22,291 nt of DNA, taken from a virus. The translations under genes and the position numbers were made by a program. This document shows, one piece after another, positions 15,139 through 20,654 of the stretch; position 1 is the stretch's first letter; each line of letters opens with the position of its first letter. The notes under the pieces are model-generated. The model was not told where the DNA came from. It saw nothing but the letters and a program-made list of their open reading frames with translations, and made no database searches. Location of the stretch: the IMG/VR virus record IMGVR_UViG_3300005340_000081, positions 1 through 22,291 of that record; one strand, written 5' to 3'.

Positions 15139-15500
15139 CGCCGCCCTCCCCGCACGAAATCGATCAGCCGCTTCCAGACCTTCCGCTCGGCCTCCGGCTC
15201 GACGCGGGCGAGCAGCGCGCGGACCTCGGCCTCGTGTGGGATGAGGCGCTTCATTAGGTCGTGCGCCTCCGCGATCCGTTCGCGATGCTTGCGCTCGGCG
15301 CCGAGAATGTGCGCGGTCGCGTCTTCGGAAAGCCCGATGCGCGCGGCCAGGACGTCGATCTTTAAGGCGCGATCGGACGCGAAGGCGGACTGGACCCAGG
15401 TCGCCCAGGCAAGTTCGGCGAAGTCGACGTCGCCGGTGGACTTTGCCACGGACAATTCGACGGCCAATTCTGCAAATGAGCTGGTCGAGAGGTCGGTCAT
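15135..15500 (-). CDS. Hypothetical helical protein
   Basis: 121 residues from the ATG at 15500, ATGA-coupled on both sides. Mostly helical. A short segment, LAARIGLSEDATAHILGAER (~51-70), has helix-turn-helix spacing. The C-terminus is basic (KVWKRLIDFVRGGRR). No family recognised. It sits directly before the ParB-like gene in the operon. Confidence 0.6.
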   Translation of the reverse strand: MTDLSTSSFAELAVELSVAKSTGDVDFAELAWATWVQSAFASDRALKIDVLAARIGLSEDATAHILGAERKHRERIAEAHDLMKRLIPHEAEVRALLARVEPEAERKVWKRLIDFVRGGRR

Positions 15501-15718
15501 GCCGCGATCCTTCCGATGGCGACTTCCGTTTCGTGCGACTGCTCGACGGCATCCTCACCGGGCCCTCCGGGGCCGTCGTCACCGACGAGTGCGACAAGCT
15601 CGATGCTTTCCAAGCGGTCCTCGATCCGATCCAGCTTGCGGTAGATCACGATCGGCCAGATCAGGATCGACGCGATCAGCGAGATGAGCAGGAAAGCGAC
15701 GAAGAATTCGGTGATCAT
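15497..15718 (-). CDS. Small single-span membrane protein
   Basis: 73 residues from the ATG at 15718, coupled to the resolvase stop as ATGA. A hydrophobic segment fills residues 4-26 (EFFVAFLLISLIASILIWPI). It is followed by a short charged helix, RKLDRIEDRLESIE, like the start of a coiled coil, and an acidic Gly/Pro tail. The topology resembles small phage inner-membrane proteins of the early region. Function unknown. Confidence 0.62.
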   Translation of the reverse strand: MITEFFVAFLLISLIASILIWPIVIYRKLDRIEDRLESIELVALVGDDGPGGPGEDAVEQSHETEVAIGRIAA

Positions 15719-16263
15719 GGTGCGCGCTCCGCGAAGAGTGCCGGATGCAGCGTCGTCACGCCGTAGGGCGCGACCTGGGTGCAGGCGTGGTGCCAGAGCC
15801 CTGCAGCCTCGGCCGCATTGTGATCGGGCGCGTCCCAGCCGAGCCGGCCGCAGAGCTTGACCGCCTCGCGCTTCGCGACATCGCCCTTGAGCTTGCCGTT
15901 GCCCAAAAACGCTTTCCGCCAAGTCTGGACGGCGACGATGCGCAGAGGGATCGATTTGCATTTCACGATCCCGATCACGATCGCGTAGATGCCGAGCGTA
16001 ATCAGCGTCGTGTTGTGGTTCGTGAAACCTTGTGCGGCCGAGGGCGGGACGACGCGCTCGATCGCGACAAGCCCCGGCGGGTCGGTCAAGAACCGATCGG
16101 CGAAGTAGAACATCGCCGCCTCGTAGAGGTCCTCCGGCGTGTCGGTCTCGTCGCGGCGGAAGTTGATCGTCTCAAGGCGCGGCACGGCGCCGGGCACGCC
16201 TTCGGCGATCCCAGACTTCGTATTCTGGTCGATCGCCAGAATTGGTCCGCCGCGATAGTCCAA
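15715..16263 (-). CDS. RuvC-like Holliday junction resolvase
   Basis: 182 residues with a TTG start at 16263, chosen because GGGGAGG lies five bases upstream and no ATG or GTG fits better. RNase H/RuvC fold signatures are in order: strand 1 with the first acidic residue (ILAIDQNTKSGIAEG, Asp12), a second acid after a strand (GLVAIERVVPP, Glu69), and a C-terminal pair (APDHNAAEAAGLWHHA, Asp147 and Glu152). These are the four positions that bind magnesium in RuvC-type enzymes. Length matches RuvC (~170-180). In phages such proteins resolve recombination and replication branches before packaging. It follows the GapR-like gene by 24 bases. Confidence 0.8.
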   Translation of the reverse strand: MDYRGGPILAIDQNTKSGIAEGVPGAVPRLETINFRRDETDTPEDLYEAAMFYFADRFLTDPPGLVAIERVVPPSAAQGFTNHNTTLITLGIYAIVIGIVKCKSIPLRIVAVQTWRKAFLGNGKLKGDVAKREAVKLCGRLGWDAPDHNAAEAAGLWHHACTQVAPYGVTTLHPALFAERAP

Positions 16264-16287
16264 CGTGCCCTCCCCGGTTCGGACGCG

Positions 16288-16764
16288 TCAGTGCTTGGCG
16301 AGCGAGTCGACGGCGGCCGCCTTGGCGTCTGCGCCCTTGCCGACCTTGGCAAGCTCCGCCTCGTCGGCGCGTGCCTGGTCGGCTTGCTTCAAGGCATCGG
16401 GGCGAAGATCGCGTTCGTCATCATCGTTCTTCGATTTATGACCCGCTGCCTTCGCTGCCGCTGCACCGAGCGGGCCGAGCGCCTCGCAGAGGAGCTCATA
16501 GGCTTCCGCCTCATCCTCATCGAGACCGTCGGCGATCGCGTTGAGCTTCTTGTCGAGAGCGCGCATCTTCACGACGCCGCGCAGCGCCTTCACCGGGACG
16601 CCGGCGTCCTTTGCCTCGGCATAGATTTCCTTGATGTCTTCGCGCCGCTCTTTGCACTCGGCCATATAGGTGCCCTTGGCCGACTCCATTTCGGCGAGCA
16701 GCGTCTCGATCCGCTTCAGGTATCCTTCCGCTTTGCCTTCCATCGAGTTCTTGGCGAGTGCCAT
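16288..16764 (-). CDS. GapR-like nucleoid protein (DUF2312 family) with long C-terminal extension
   Basis: 158 residues from the ATG at 16764, with a strong AGGAGGAG upstream. Residues ~10-100 follow the DUF2312/GapR pattern: helix EGYLKRIETLLAEMESAKGT, the hallmark DIKEIYAEAKDAGVPVKALR (~43-62), then VVKMRALDKKLNAIADGLDE and AEAYELLCEALG. Host GapR (about 90 residues) forms a tetrameric clamp on overtwisted DNA ahead of polymerases. Here a further ~55 residues, charged and Ala-rich (KNDDDERDLRPDALKQADQA), extend the chain. It lies between GcrA and the RuvC-like gene in the same operon. The phage copy may manage supercoiling at the replicating phage genome or interfere with the host protein. 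Confidence 0.78.
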   Translation of the reverse strand: MALAKNSMEGKAEGYLKRIETLLAEMESAKGTYMAECKERREDIKEIYAEAKDAGVPVKALRGVVKMRALDKKLNAIADGLDEDEAEAYELLCEALGPLGAAAAKAAGHKSKNDDDERDLRPDALKQADQARADEAELAKVGKGADAKAAAVDSLAKH

Positions 16765-16792
16765 TTCGTCTCCTCCTGGGTGAAGTTTCAGA

Positions 16793-17371
16793 TCAGGCCT
16801 GCATCAGCCGTTCTTTGTGGGCGGCAAGGTTCTTTCTCGCCTGGATCGCGCGCTGCGCACGGACGGCGTCGGTCAGCTCCGGCAAGCTCCGCCGGCTGGT
16901 CTGCACGCTCAGCCGATGGTGTCGCGGGCAATACGAGTGCTCGCCGTCGCGCGGTGAGCCGCAGACGAGCATGTCGGCGGCCGGGAAACCCAGCGGCCAA
17001 CAGCACTGCGCACGCTTGCGGTCGAGGAACGCGACGGCATCGGGTGATTGGTCAGGCGGCAACTCGACCGCGACCTCCGCCTCGAATTTGTGCGGATCAT
17101 TTTCAGCGCGAGGCTTCGAGGCAATGCGACGCAGCATGCCGGCGTCGGCGCGCAGGGTGAGACGCTGCACCGGCCGCGGCTTCGCCTGACCGACATTGGC
17201 CTGGTGGCGACCGGAAAGACCGAGCCGGTGCACTTTGCCAATGACGCCGTTCCGCGATGCGCCTATCTCGCGCGAGATCTGGCTCGCGGACAGACCGTCA
17301 GCCCAGAGCGCCTTCAAACGCTCGACCGCATCGCTCGTCCAATCGAAGCATTCAACACCGGGAACGCCCAT
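16793..17371 (-). CDS. gcrA: GcrA-family cell-cycle regulator
   Basis: 192 residues from the ATG at 17371, with GGAGAGGTGGA upstream. Residues ~10-55 are the GcrA DNA-binding domain: DWTSDAVERLKALWADGLSA, then SQISREIGASRNGVIGKVHR and LGLSGR, an almost consensus match. The C-terminal block is also typical: QCCWPLGFPAADMLVCG...SYCPRHHRLS, with four Cys/His positions and the conserved WP-G. In Caulobacter and relatives GcrA binds RNA polymerase sigma70 and activates promoters with CcrM-methylated GANTC sites. The 70-residue middle differs from the host-type linker. The phage copy could redirect host transcription or drive phage promoters. No CcrM-type methylase is encoded in the window. Confidence 0.88.
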   Translation of the reverse strand: MGVPGVECFDWTSDAVERLKALWADGLSASQISREIGASRNGVIGKVHRLGLSGRHQANVGQAKPRPVQRLTLRADAGMLRRIASKPRAENDPHKFEAEVAVELPPDQSPDAVAFLDRKRAQCCWPLGFPAADMLVCGSPRDGEHSYCPRHHRLSVQTSRRSLPELTDAVRAQRAIQARKNLAAHKERLMQA

Positions 17372-17372
17372 G

Positions 17373-17639
17373 TCAGTCCACCTCTCCGCAGTAGTTCTTC
17401 GGCTTCGTCGGCCGCCGCCCATCGAGCACCACGCGGTCAAGGATGTCGGCTTGGCGAGCGATGACCGTAAAAGCCCGCTCGGGCCCGACGCGCTGGACCA
17501 GCATTTCGGCGACGCCGGCGAGCAGCCCCTCGGCCGTCGCGATCGTCGCCTCGTCGGTTGCGTTCGCCGACGGCACGAAAGCGGCCTTGGCGAACATCTC
17601 GGATTTCTTGCGGATGAGGTCGGCGGTGGTCTGCGTCAT
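17373..17639 (-). CDS. Hypothetical protein upstream of gcrA
   Basis: 88 residues from the ATG at 17639, which overlaps the stop of a 54-codon gene as ATGA. The chain is helical: TTADLIRKKSEMFAKAAFVP, EATIATAEGLLAGVAEMLVQ, then AFTVIARQADILDRVVLDGR. No motif recognised. One base separates its stop from the gcrA ATG, so translation is probably coupled. Confidence 0.62.
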   Translation of the reverse strand: MTQTTADLIRKKSEMFAKAAFVPSANATDEATIATAEGLLAGVAEMLVQRVGPERAFTVIARQADILDRVVLDGRRPTKPKNYCGEVD

Positions 17640-17800
17640 GTCTGCTCGTCCCCCTTGCGACGCTCGCGGATACGAGCCGCCAGCGCGATCAACCTCTTTG
17701 CCCGATCACTCCACTTGCGCGACCTCGCCTGCGCGCGCGCGGACATCGCGACACAGAGCGCAGCTGCGCGTTCGATGATGTCGGAGAGCCATGCCCCCAC
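17636..17800 (-). CDS. Short gene with GTG start (54 codons)
   Basis: A 54-residue frame with a GTG start at 17800 and GGGA seven bases upstream; its TGA overlaps the next ATG as ATGA. Sequence runs MGAWLSDIIERAAALCVAMS and then a basic helix (ARAQARSRKWSDRAKRLIAL, AARIRERRKGDEQT). It fills an otherwise empty 200-base gap in a packed operon, which is the main argument for it. Net charge is strongly positive, so nucleic-acid binding is possible. Function unknown. Confidence 0.5.
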   Translation of the reverse strand: MGAWLSDIIERAAALCVAMSARAQARSRKWSDRAKRLIALAARIRERRKGDEQT

Positions 17801-17839
17801 GAATGCGTCCCAGCTTGGTTTGAGCGCGACTGGCGCGGG

Positions 17840-18262
17840 CTACTTCAAAAGCGACAGACGCAACTGCTTGATTTCTTCATCCTGCTCGGCCTGCATCTTC
17901 TCGATCTGCGCAAGCCGGGCCGTATTCTCGTGTCGGAGCCACCAGCGCGGACGTTCGCGCGCCGGCAGCGAGGTCATCATCGCGTCAAGTACGGCGCCGC
18001 CGTCGTCGCTCAGCAGCAGCGAGACGAACGCCTCCGCGCCCATGTCGCGGCGCTTGGATGGATCCTTCGCGGTCCAGTGCTCGACGGCGCGCGTAGAAAC
18101 GTCAGCACGAACAGCGACATTGGCGGCGAACTTCTCGGGATAAATCTTATGCAGCCGGCGCATGACGGCACCAATCGCCCGAACAGCGGGGGACTGATTC
18201 CCGAACACCTGTTCGGTGCCCGAATTTGCGTTCGCGCCGGTAGCTGGGGATGTTGCGGTCAT
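17840..18262 (-). CDS. CII-like or other HTH protein of the early operon
   Basis: 140 residues from the ATG at 18262 (ATGA overlap). Residues ~25-85 look like a DNA-binding core of the kind found second after cro in GC-rich alphaproteobacterial phages: IGAVMRRLHKIYPEKFAANV, VAVRADVSTRAVEHWTAKDP, and MGAEAFVSLLLSDDGGAVLD. The C-terminal part is a helix ending in QIEKMQAEQDEEIKQLRLSL, a probable coiled coil for oligomerisation. Position near the start of the minus early operon and an HTH plus coiled coil suggest a CII-type activator or another early regulator. The family call is tentative. Confidence 0.6.
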   Translation of the reverse strand: MTATSPATGANANSGTEQVFGNQSPAVRAIGAVMRRLHKIYPEKFAANVAVRADVSTRAVEHWTAKDPSKRRDMGAEAFVSLLLSDDGGAVLDAMMTSLPARERPRWWLRHENTARLAQIEKMQAEQDEEIKQLRLSLLK

Positions 18263-18480
18263 GAGCGCACCGCAAAAATCTGATCGTCGAGAAGGTCGAG
18301 CAGCAGCGCCTGCACTGACACGCCCGTCGTTATCTCGAACACATCGAGTGCAGCCGCCCGCGCCGGCGTCAGCTCGATTGTCAGCGTGCGGATCGTGCCA
18401 GGCGCTAGTTCGCGGACCTGTGCGTCACGCGCGGCACGGTCGACGAACGGAACGACGGCGTTGCGGCGCGGCGCGGTCAT
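18259..18480 (-). CDS. Small protein, first gene of the minus early operon after cro
   Basis: 73 residues from the ATG at 18480, with GAGG five bases upstream. After a basic leader the chain has a strand, IRTLTIELTPARAAALDVFE, and two helices ending in SVQALLLDLLDDQIFAV, an order compatible with a ribbon-helix-helix DNA-binding protein. No family recognised. Its ATG lies only 12 bases from the start of a divergent plus-strand frame. Confidence 0.6.
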   Translation of the reverse strand: MTAPRRNAVVPFVDRAARDAQVRELAPGTIRTLTIELTPARAAALDVFEITTGVSVQALLLDLLDDQIFAVRS

Positions 18481-18492
18481 GAGCGCCTCGTC

Positions 18493-18675
18493 ATGACGCC
18501 GGTCGAGTTCAAATCAGCGATCGTCACGCGAGACGACGGACAGGTCGTGATCGCTTTTTTTAACGGCGAGCCGGAACCCGCAAGCATTGCGCAGCTGAAG
18601 TGCTCGCGCGACGCCGCAAGAGCGCTGCGCCGCGGCTTGGATCGGGCAATCCGCTCCACGGGACGGGGCGAATAA
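18493..18675 (+). CDS. Small hypothetical protein on the plus strand
   Basis: 60 residues (MTPVEFKSAIVTRDDGQVVI...). It reads like a real small domain: two strands, then FFNGEPEPASIAQLKCSRDA and a basic helix ARALRRGLDRAIRSTGRGE. Third codon positions are mostly G or C, as expected for genes here, and the antisense frame looks like a shadow. The ribosome site is weak. It lies back-to-back with the minus gene starting at 18480, and its stop falls inside a pair of competing hairpins. Function unknown. Confidence 0.5.
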   Translation: MTPVEFKSAIVTRDDGQVVIAFFNGEPEPASIAQLKCSRDAARALRRGLDRAIRSTGRGE

Positions 18676-18694
18676 CCGTGGAGACCGTCCCGTG
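18654..18694 (+). other. Two mutually exclusive hairpins at the end of the 60-codon gene
   Basis: Stem 1 pairs CTCCACGG (18654-18661) with CCGTGGAG (18676-18683). Stem 2 pairs CACGGGACGG (18657-18666) with CCGTCCCGTG (18685-18694). Both are perfect, and they share bases 18657-18661, so only one can form. There is no T-run. The layout is like an attenuator or a site controlled by ribosome position, because the stop codon (18673-18675) lies in both loops. Confidence 0.55.
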
Positions 18695-19007
18695 ATGCGG
18701 CATCGCAGGTTCCACTCCCGCCCCCGCTATCAACATACGCATTCTGCGGGGGTGTGCCTTTCTGCCGGAGAAAACGACATTGCAACCCGTGGGCGATCGG
18801 CCCATCCGGGGGACTCTTCAAAGCGGCAGGCTTTAGGAAGCAAGAACAACAACTTGGTTGAAATGCCGATTTATTACACGCATCATCGCTGTGGATATTG
18901 GCACCCGATTCAATCCAAGCGACATTCAGGCGCCTTCCGAAGCTGCAATCTGAAGAACACAATCTCCCGGGCGACAAGAATGAAAAACAATGGGGGAGTG
19001 TGTTGCT
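18676..19007. other. Structured spacer without convincing genes
   Basis: 332 bases between two plus-strand genes. The first part holds the hairpins described separately and a tRNA 3'-end-like segment. Bases ~18841-18990 are clearly richer in A and T than the rest of the window, suggesting a different origin or a promoter for the 19008 gene. Open frames here are shadows or lack starts. Confidence 0.5.
18705..18752 (+). other. tRNA 3'-end-like segment plus CCCCCGC/GCGGGGG hairpin
   Basis: GCAGG-TTCCACT-CCCGC (18705-18721) has the layout of a T-arm with one mismatch. It is followed by CCCCGCT and ATCA where an acceptor strand, discriminator and CCA would stand; the segment resembles the 3' end of initiator-type tRNAs. 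No matching 5' half lies upstream. Instead GCGGGGG lies about 18 bases downstream and can pair with the CCCCCGC. This may be a decayed tRNA or attachment-site remnant, or simply a hairpin. Confidence 0.35.
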
Positions 19008-19313
19008 ATGTCTACGATCTTCGATCCCAAACGCGTCTTGCCAGCCGATGTGCCAGCTCTTTTCGTGCATGGGACTCGCCGGATCGATGTTCTTCCCGGC
19101 GATATTTTGCAGCTCTGGCTCTGCTTGGATCAGCCCACGAGCCACGAAGGACTTGCGGCGATGAGCGTGCCGGTGCAGCGCATCCAGATCCCGCTCCGCT
19201 CGTACGTCTGGAACGTCATGGCCTGCATGGAATGGGGCTTCAATCGCGGCCTGTTGCGAACGCCGGGCATCGGACCGACCGAACTGCGGCCGCAGCGCAG
19301 GCTGCTGATGTAG
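19008..19313 (+). CDS. Hypothetical protein convergent with cro
   Basis: 101 residues from the ATG at 19008, with GGGGGAG about nine bases upstream. It reads as a compact domain: FDPKRVLPADVPALFVHGTR, then DVLPGDILQLWLCLDQPTSH, VPVQRIQIPLRSYVWNVMAC, and a C-terminal GFNRGLLRTPGIGP. There is no signal peptide or obvious catalytic motif. It ends six bases from the stop of the convergent Cro-like gene. Its orientation against the early operon and the AT-rich upstream region suggest an independently expressed cargo gene ('moron'), possibly active in the lysogen; this is inference. Confidence 0.55.
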   Translation: MSTIFDPKRVLPADVPALFVHGTRRIDVLPGDILQLWLCLDQPTSHEGLAAMSVPVQRIQIPLRSYVWNVMACMEWGFNRGLLRTPGIGPTELRPQRRLLM

Positions 19314-19318
19314 CGCCG

Positions 19319-19573
19319 TCATGCGGCGGCTCCCGACGCGGAGGGCACAGCCGGCTCGATGTCGAAAAAATCGTCAGGGGTAAGGGCGACGTCGTTTTCG
19401 CGCGCGAGCCTCAGGAGCGTCGGCTGGTGGCGCGCCGGGATCACGCCACCGGTGCCGCCCTTCTCGCGCGAGTAGGTGAATTTGTAGACCTGCGCCAAGC
19501 TCAACCCGAGCCATTTCGCGACGGTCTGGTAGCCACCGCACTTGACGATCACGCGTTCGGCTGTCGTGTCCAT
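19319..19573 (-). CDS. Cro-like HTH repressor
   Basis: 84 residues from the ATG at 19573. Residues ~10-45 form a Cro/YdaS-type helix-turn-helix: IVKCGGYQTVAKWLGLSLAQ, then VYKFTYSREKGGTGG, with VIPARHQPTLLRLARENDVA following, the usual order for Cro-like proteins that choose operators opposite a CI repressor. The gene is divergent from the CI-like gene. Its ATG lies six bases after the -10 of a strong promoter (TTGACA, 17 bases, CAAATA), so the message should begin at or within a base of the start codon. A palindromic operator lies inside this promoter. Confidence 0.78.
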   Translation of the reverse strand: MDTTAERVIVKCGGYQTVAKWLGLSLAQVYKFTYSREKGGTGGVIPARHQPTLLRLARENDVALTPDDFFDIEPAVPSASGAAA

Positions 19574-19579
19574 TTGCGA

Positions 19580-19608
19580 TATTTGCTTTAATCGCAAATA
19601 TATGTCAA
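19580..19608 (-). promoter_or_regulatory. PR-type promoter for cro and the minus early operon
   Basis: On the minus strand: -35 TTGACA (19608-19603), a 17-base spacer, -10 CAAATA (19585-19580). The operator at 19581-19599 covers the spacer and -10. The expected start of transcription falls at about 19573, the A of the cro ATG. Confidence 0.72.
19581..19599. promoter_or_regulatory. Operator in PR (ATTTGCT-TTAAT-CGCAAAT)
   Basis: Seven-base inverted half-sites with a five-base centre, one mismatch between arms. An additional single half-site ATTTGCG lies at 19572-19578, next to the cro start, and a weaker one, ATTTGTG, at 19614-19620. Binding here would block the minus promoter. Confidence 0.7.
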
Positions 19609-19628
19609 GCCAGATTTGTGAAAATGCC

Positions 19629-19657
19629 CATGGCGAGATTTGCGTTTCTCGCGAATA
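19629..19657 (+). promoter_or_regulatory. PRM-type promoter for the repressor (weak)
   Basis: By the geometry of the other two promoters, the -10 is CGAATA (19652-19657) and the -35 position holds CATGGC, a poor match. The start of transcription would fall at about 19664-19665, on the repressor ATG, which has no Shine-Dalgarno sequence. A weak -35 fits a promoter that is autoregulated or needs activation. Confidence 0.45.
19638..19656. promoter_or_regulatory. Operator in front of the repressor gene (ATTTGCG-TTTCT-CGCGAAT)
   Basis: Same 7-5-7 layout as the other operators, with one mismatch. It ends eight bases before the repressor ATG and covers the presumed -10, so binding should repress the repressor's own gene. 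Confidence 0.65.
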
Positions 19658-19664
19658 TGGGCCC

Positions 19665-20273
19665 ATGGATGAGCAGCAGCCGTACCGGAACTGGATCGCC
19701 GAGGGCTTGAAAAAGCCCGGGAAAGGCAAGCGCAAGCTCGCCGACGCGCTCGGCGTCGATCCTTCCGCGGTAACTCGGATTCTTGACGGAACCCGGCAGG
19801 TCAAGCTGCACGAACTACCGAAGATCGCGGCTTACCTCGAGGAACCGGCGCCCGAATCGGACGGCTTCTACGAGCCCGAGGCCACATACGAGGAAGGGCC
19901 CGGAACGGTGCCCGTTCGCGGTTACGTGGGCGCTGGCGCAATGGCCTTCTACCTGCCCCAGGAAGTCGAGCTGGACCGCGTGGAAGCCCCGCCAGGCTCG
20001 ACAGACGCGACGATCGCTCTCGAAATCCGAGGCACGAGCCTGGGCGAACTGTTCGACCGGTGGCTGGTATTCCTGGACGATATCCGCACACCGGTCACGC
20101 CAGATCTGATCGGAAAGACCTGCGTCGTCGGGCTTACCGACGGCCGCGTCCTGGTGAAGAAGCTCAAGCGCGCCGGCGGTGGCCTTTTCGACCTGCTGTC
20201 GAACACCGAGGAGCCGATTCGCTCTGTCGCGGTCGAATGGGCTGCGCGCGTCAAGACGATGGCGCCGCGCTGA
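19665..20273 (+). CDS. CI-like repressor with S24 (LexA-type) peptidase domain
   Basis: 202 residues from the ATG at 19665; upstream in-frame starts would run through the operators. The N-terminal HTH spans ~18-58 (GKRKLADALGVDPSAVTRIL, DGTRQVKLHELPKIAAYLE). The C-terminal LexA/UmuD-like domain spans ~83-200. Gly-Tyr-Val-Gly-Ala-Gly near residues 86-91 contains a candidate Ala-Gly self-cleavage bond, Ser125 in EIRGTSLGEL is the likely nucleophile, and Lys165 or Lys166 in RVLVKKLKRA the general base. The usual GDSM is GTSL here. It should maintain lysogeny by binding the ATTTGC operators and be inactivated in the SOS response through RecA. Confidence 0.85.
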   Translation: MDEQQPYRNWIAEGLKKPGKGKRKLADALGVDPSAVTRILDGTRQVKLHELPKIAAYLEEPAPESDGFYEPEATYEEGPGTVPVRGYVGAGAMAFYLPQEVELDRVEAPPGSTDATIALEIRGTSLGELFDRWLVFLDDIRTPVTPDLIGKTCVVGLTDGRVLVKKLKRAGGGLFDLLSNTEEPIRSVAVEWAARVKTMAPR

Positions 20274-20451
20274 AATTGCGATCGCCCTCGAGGCATCTAT
20301 AAGCTCGCGCGCGCGGTATAGAGTTATTCTATATCCACAACTACTGAGTAACAGGCTCGATTCTACGTCCCATTCTACAAGCGGCCAACGGCCGCGCTCG
20401 TGGATAGATATGCGGATAGGTGGGAGTTTGTTGCTCTAGACGTGTTGGGTG

Positions 20452-20480
20452 AAAAGCACGCGCGCTAAAAGCGCGCTTTC
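20452..20480 (+). terminator. Hairpin terminator after the repressor gene (candidate)
   Basis: Stem GCGCGC (20460-20465) / GCGCGC (20471-20476) with loop TAAAA, followed by TTT on the plus strand and preceded by AAAA, so it could act on both strands. It lies 190 bases after the repressor stop and before the next promoter. Confidence 0.5.
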
Positions 20481-20574
20481 CCTGCACTCGGACTGGAATG
20501 CTCACACCAAAAATCGAGTTCATTGCGTGCGTTACAGGGCACCGCCGGCCTCGGCGCGCATGCCTTGCAAATAA

Positions 20575-20593
20575 ATTTGCTATAACAGCAAAT
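20575..20593. promoter_or_regulatory. Upstream operator of PL (ATTTGCT-ATAAC-AGCAAAT)
   Basis: Perfect 7-5-7 palindrome lying just upstream of the -35 of the plus-strand promoter. Its centre is 34 bases from the next operator, close to three helical turns, so repressor dimers could contact each other. Confidence 0.72.
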
Positions 20594-20599
20594 ATCTGG

Positions 20600-20628
20600 T
20601 TGACTCCTATTTGCGATTAGCGCAAATA
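20600..20628 (+). promoter_or_regulatory. PL-type promoter of the plus early operon
   Basis: -35 TTGACT (20600-20605), a 17-base spacer, -10 CAAATA (20623-20628). The expected start is near 20635, twenty bases before the first ATG. The same hexamers, spacing and embedded operator occur in the cro promoter. GACTC at 20602-20606, a GANTC (CcrM) site, overlaps the -35. Confidence 0.72.
20609..20627. promoter_or_regulatory. Operator inside PL (ATTTGCG-ATTAG-CGCAAAT)
   Basis: Perfect 7-5-7 palindrome between the -35 and -10 and overlapping the -10, in the same position as the operator in the cro promoter. Binding would exclude RNA polymerase. Confidence 0.75.
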
Positions 20629-20654
20629 TCCTCCCCACGACCGGGGAGCCTGCC

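Larger units (their letters stand above)
20274..20654. other. Spacer between repressor and plus-strand early operon
   Basis: 381 bases without a gene. It holds a GCGGCC/GGCCGC hairpin (20381-20395), a terminator-like hairpin (20460-20479) in a motif shared with 7459-7504, and the PL-type promoter with its two operators at 20575-20628. The first 70 bases contain alternating GC and ATTCTA-rich stretches with no clear role. Confidence 0.6.

Noticed and set aside
18705-18732. The phage attachment site (attP/attR) for this element
   Set aside because: Phage-like genes continue on both sides, no integrase is adjacent, and the CCA end is not intact; kept only as a possible remnant.
18660-18990. A permuted (two-piece) tmRNA as found in alphaproteobacteria
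   Set aside because: The order T-arm, acceptor 3' strand, linker, acceptor 5' strand is suggestive, but there is no conserved tmRNA D-loop sequence, no G-U acceptor pair, and no tag frame of the A-N-D-N type.
18477-19322. A 281-codon open frame on the minus strand filling the gap between cro and the early operon, even ATGA-coupled to the 18480 gene
   Set aside because: Its composition (many His, Arg, Cys, Pro and Ser with no regular helix pattern) is that of an antisense frame, and the opposite strand carries two more protein-like frames with better structure.
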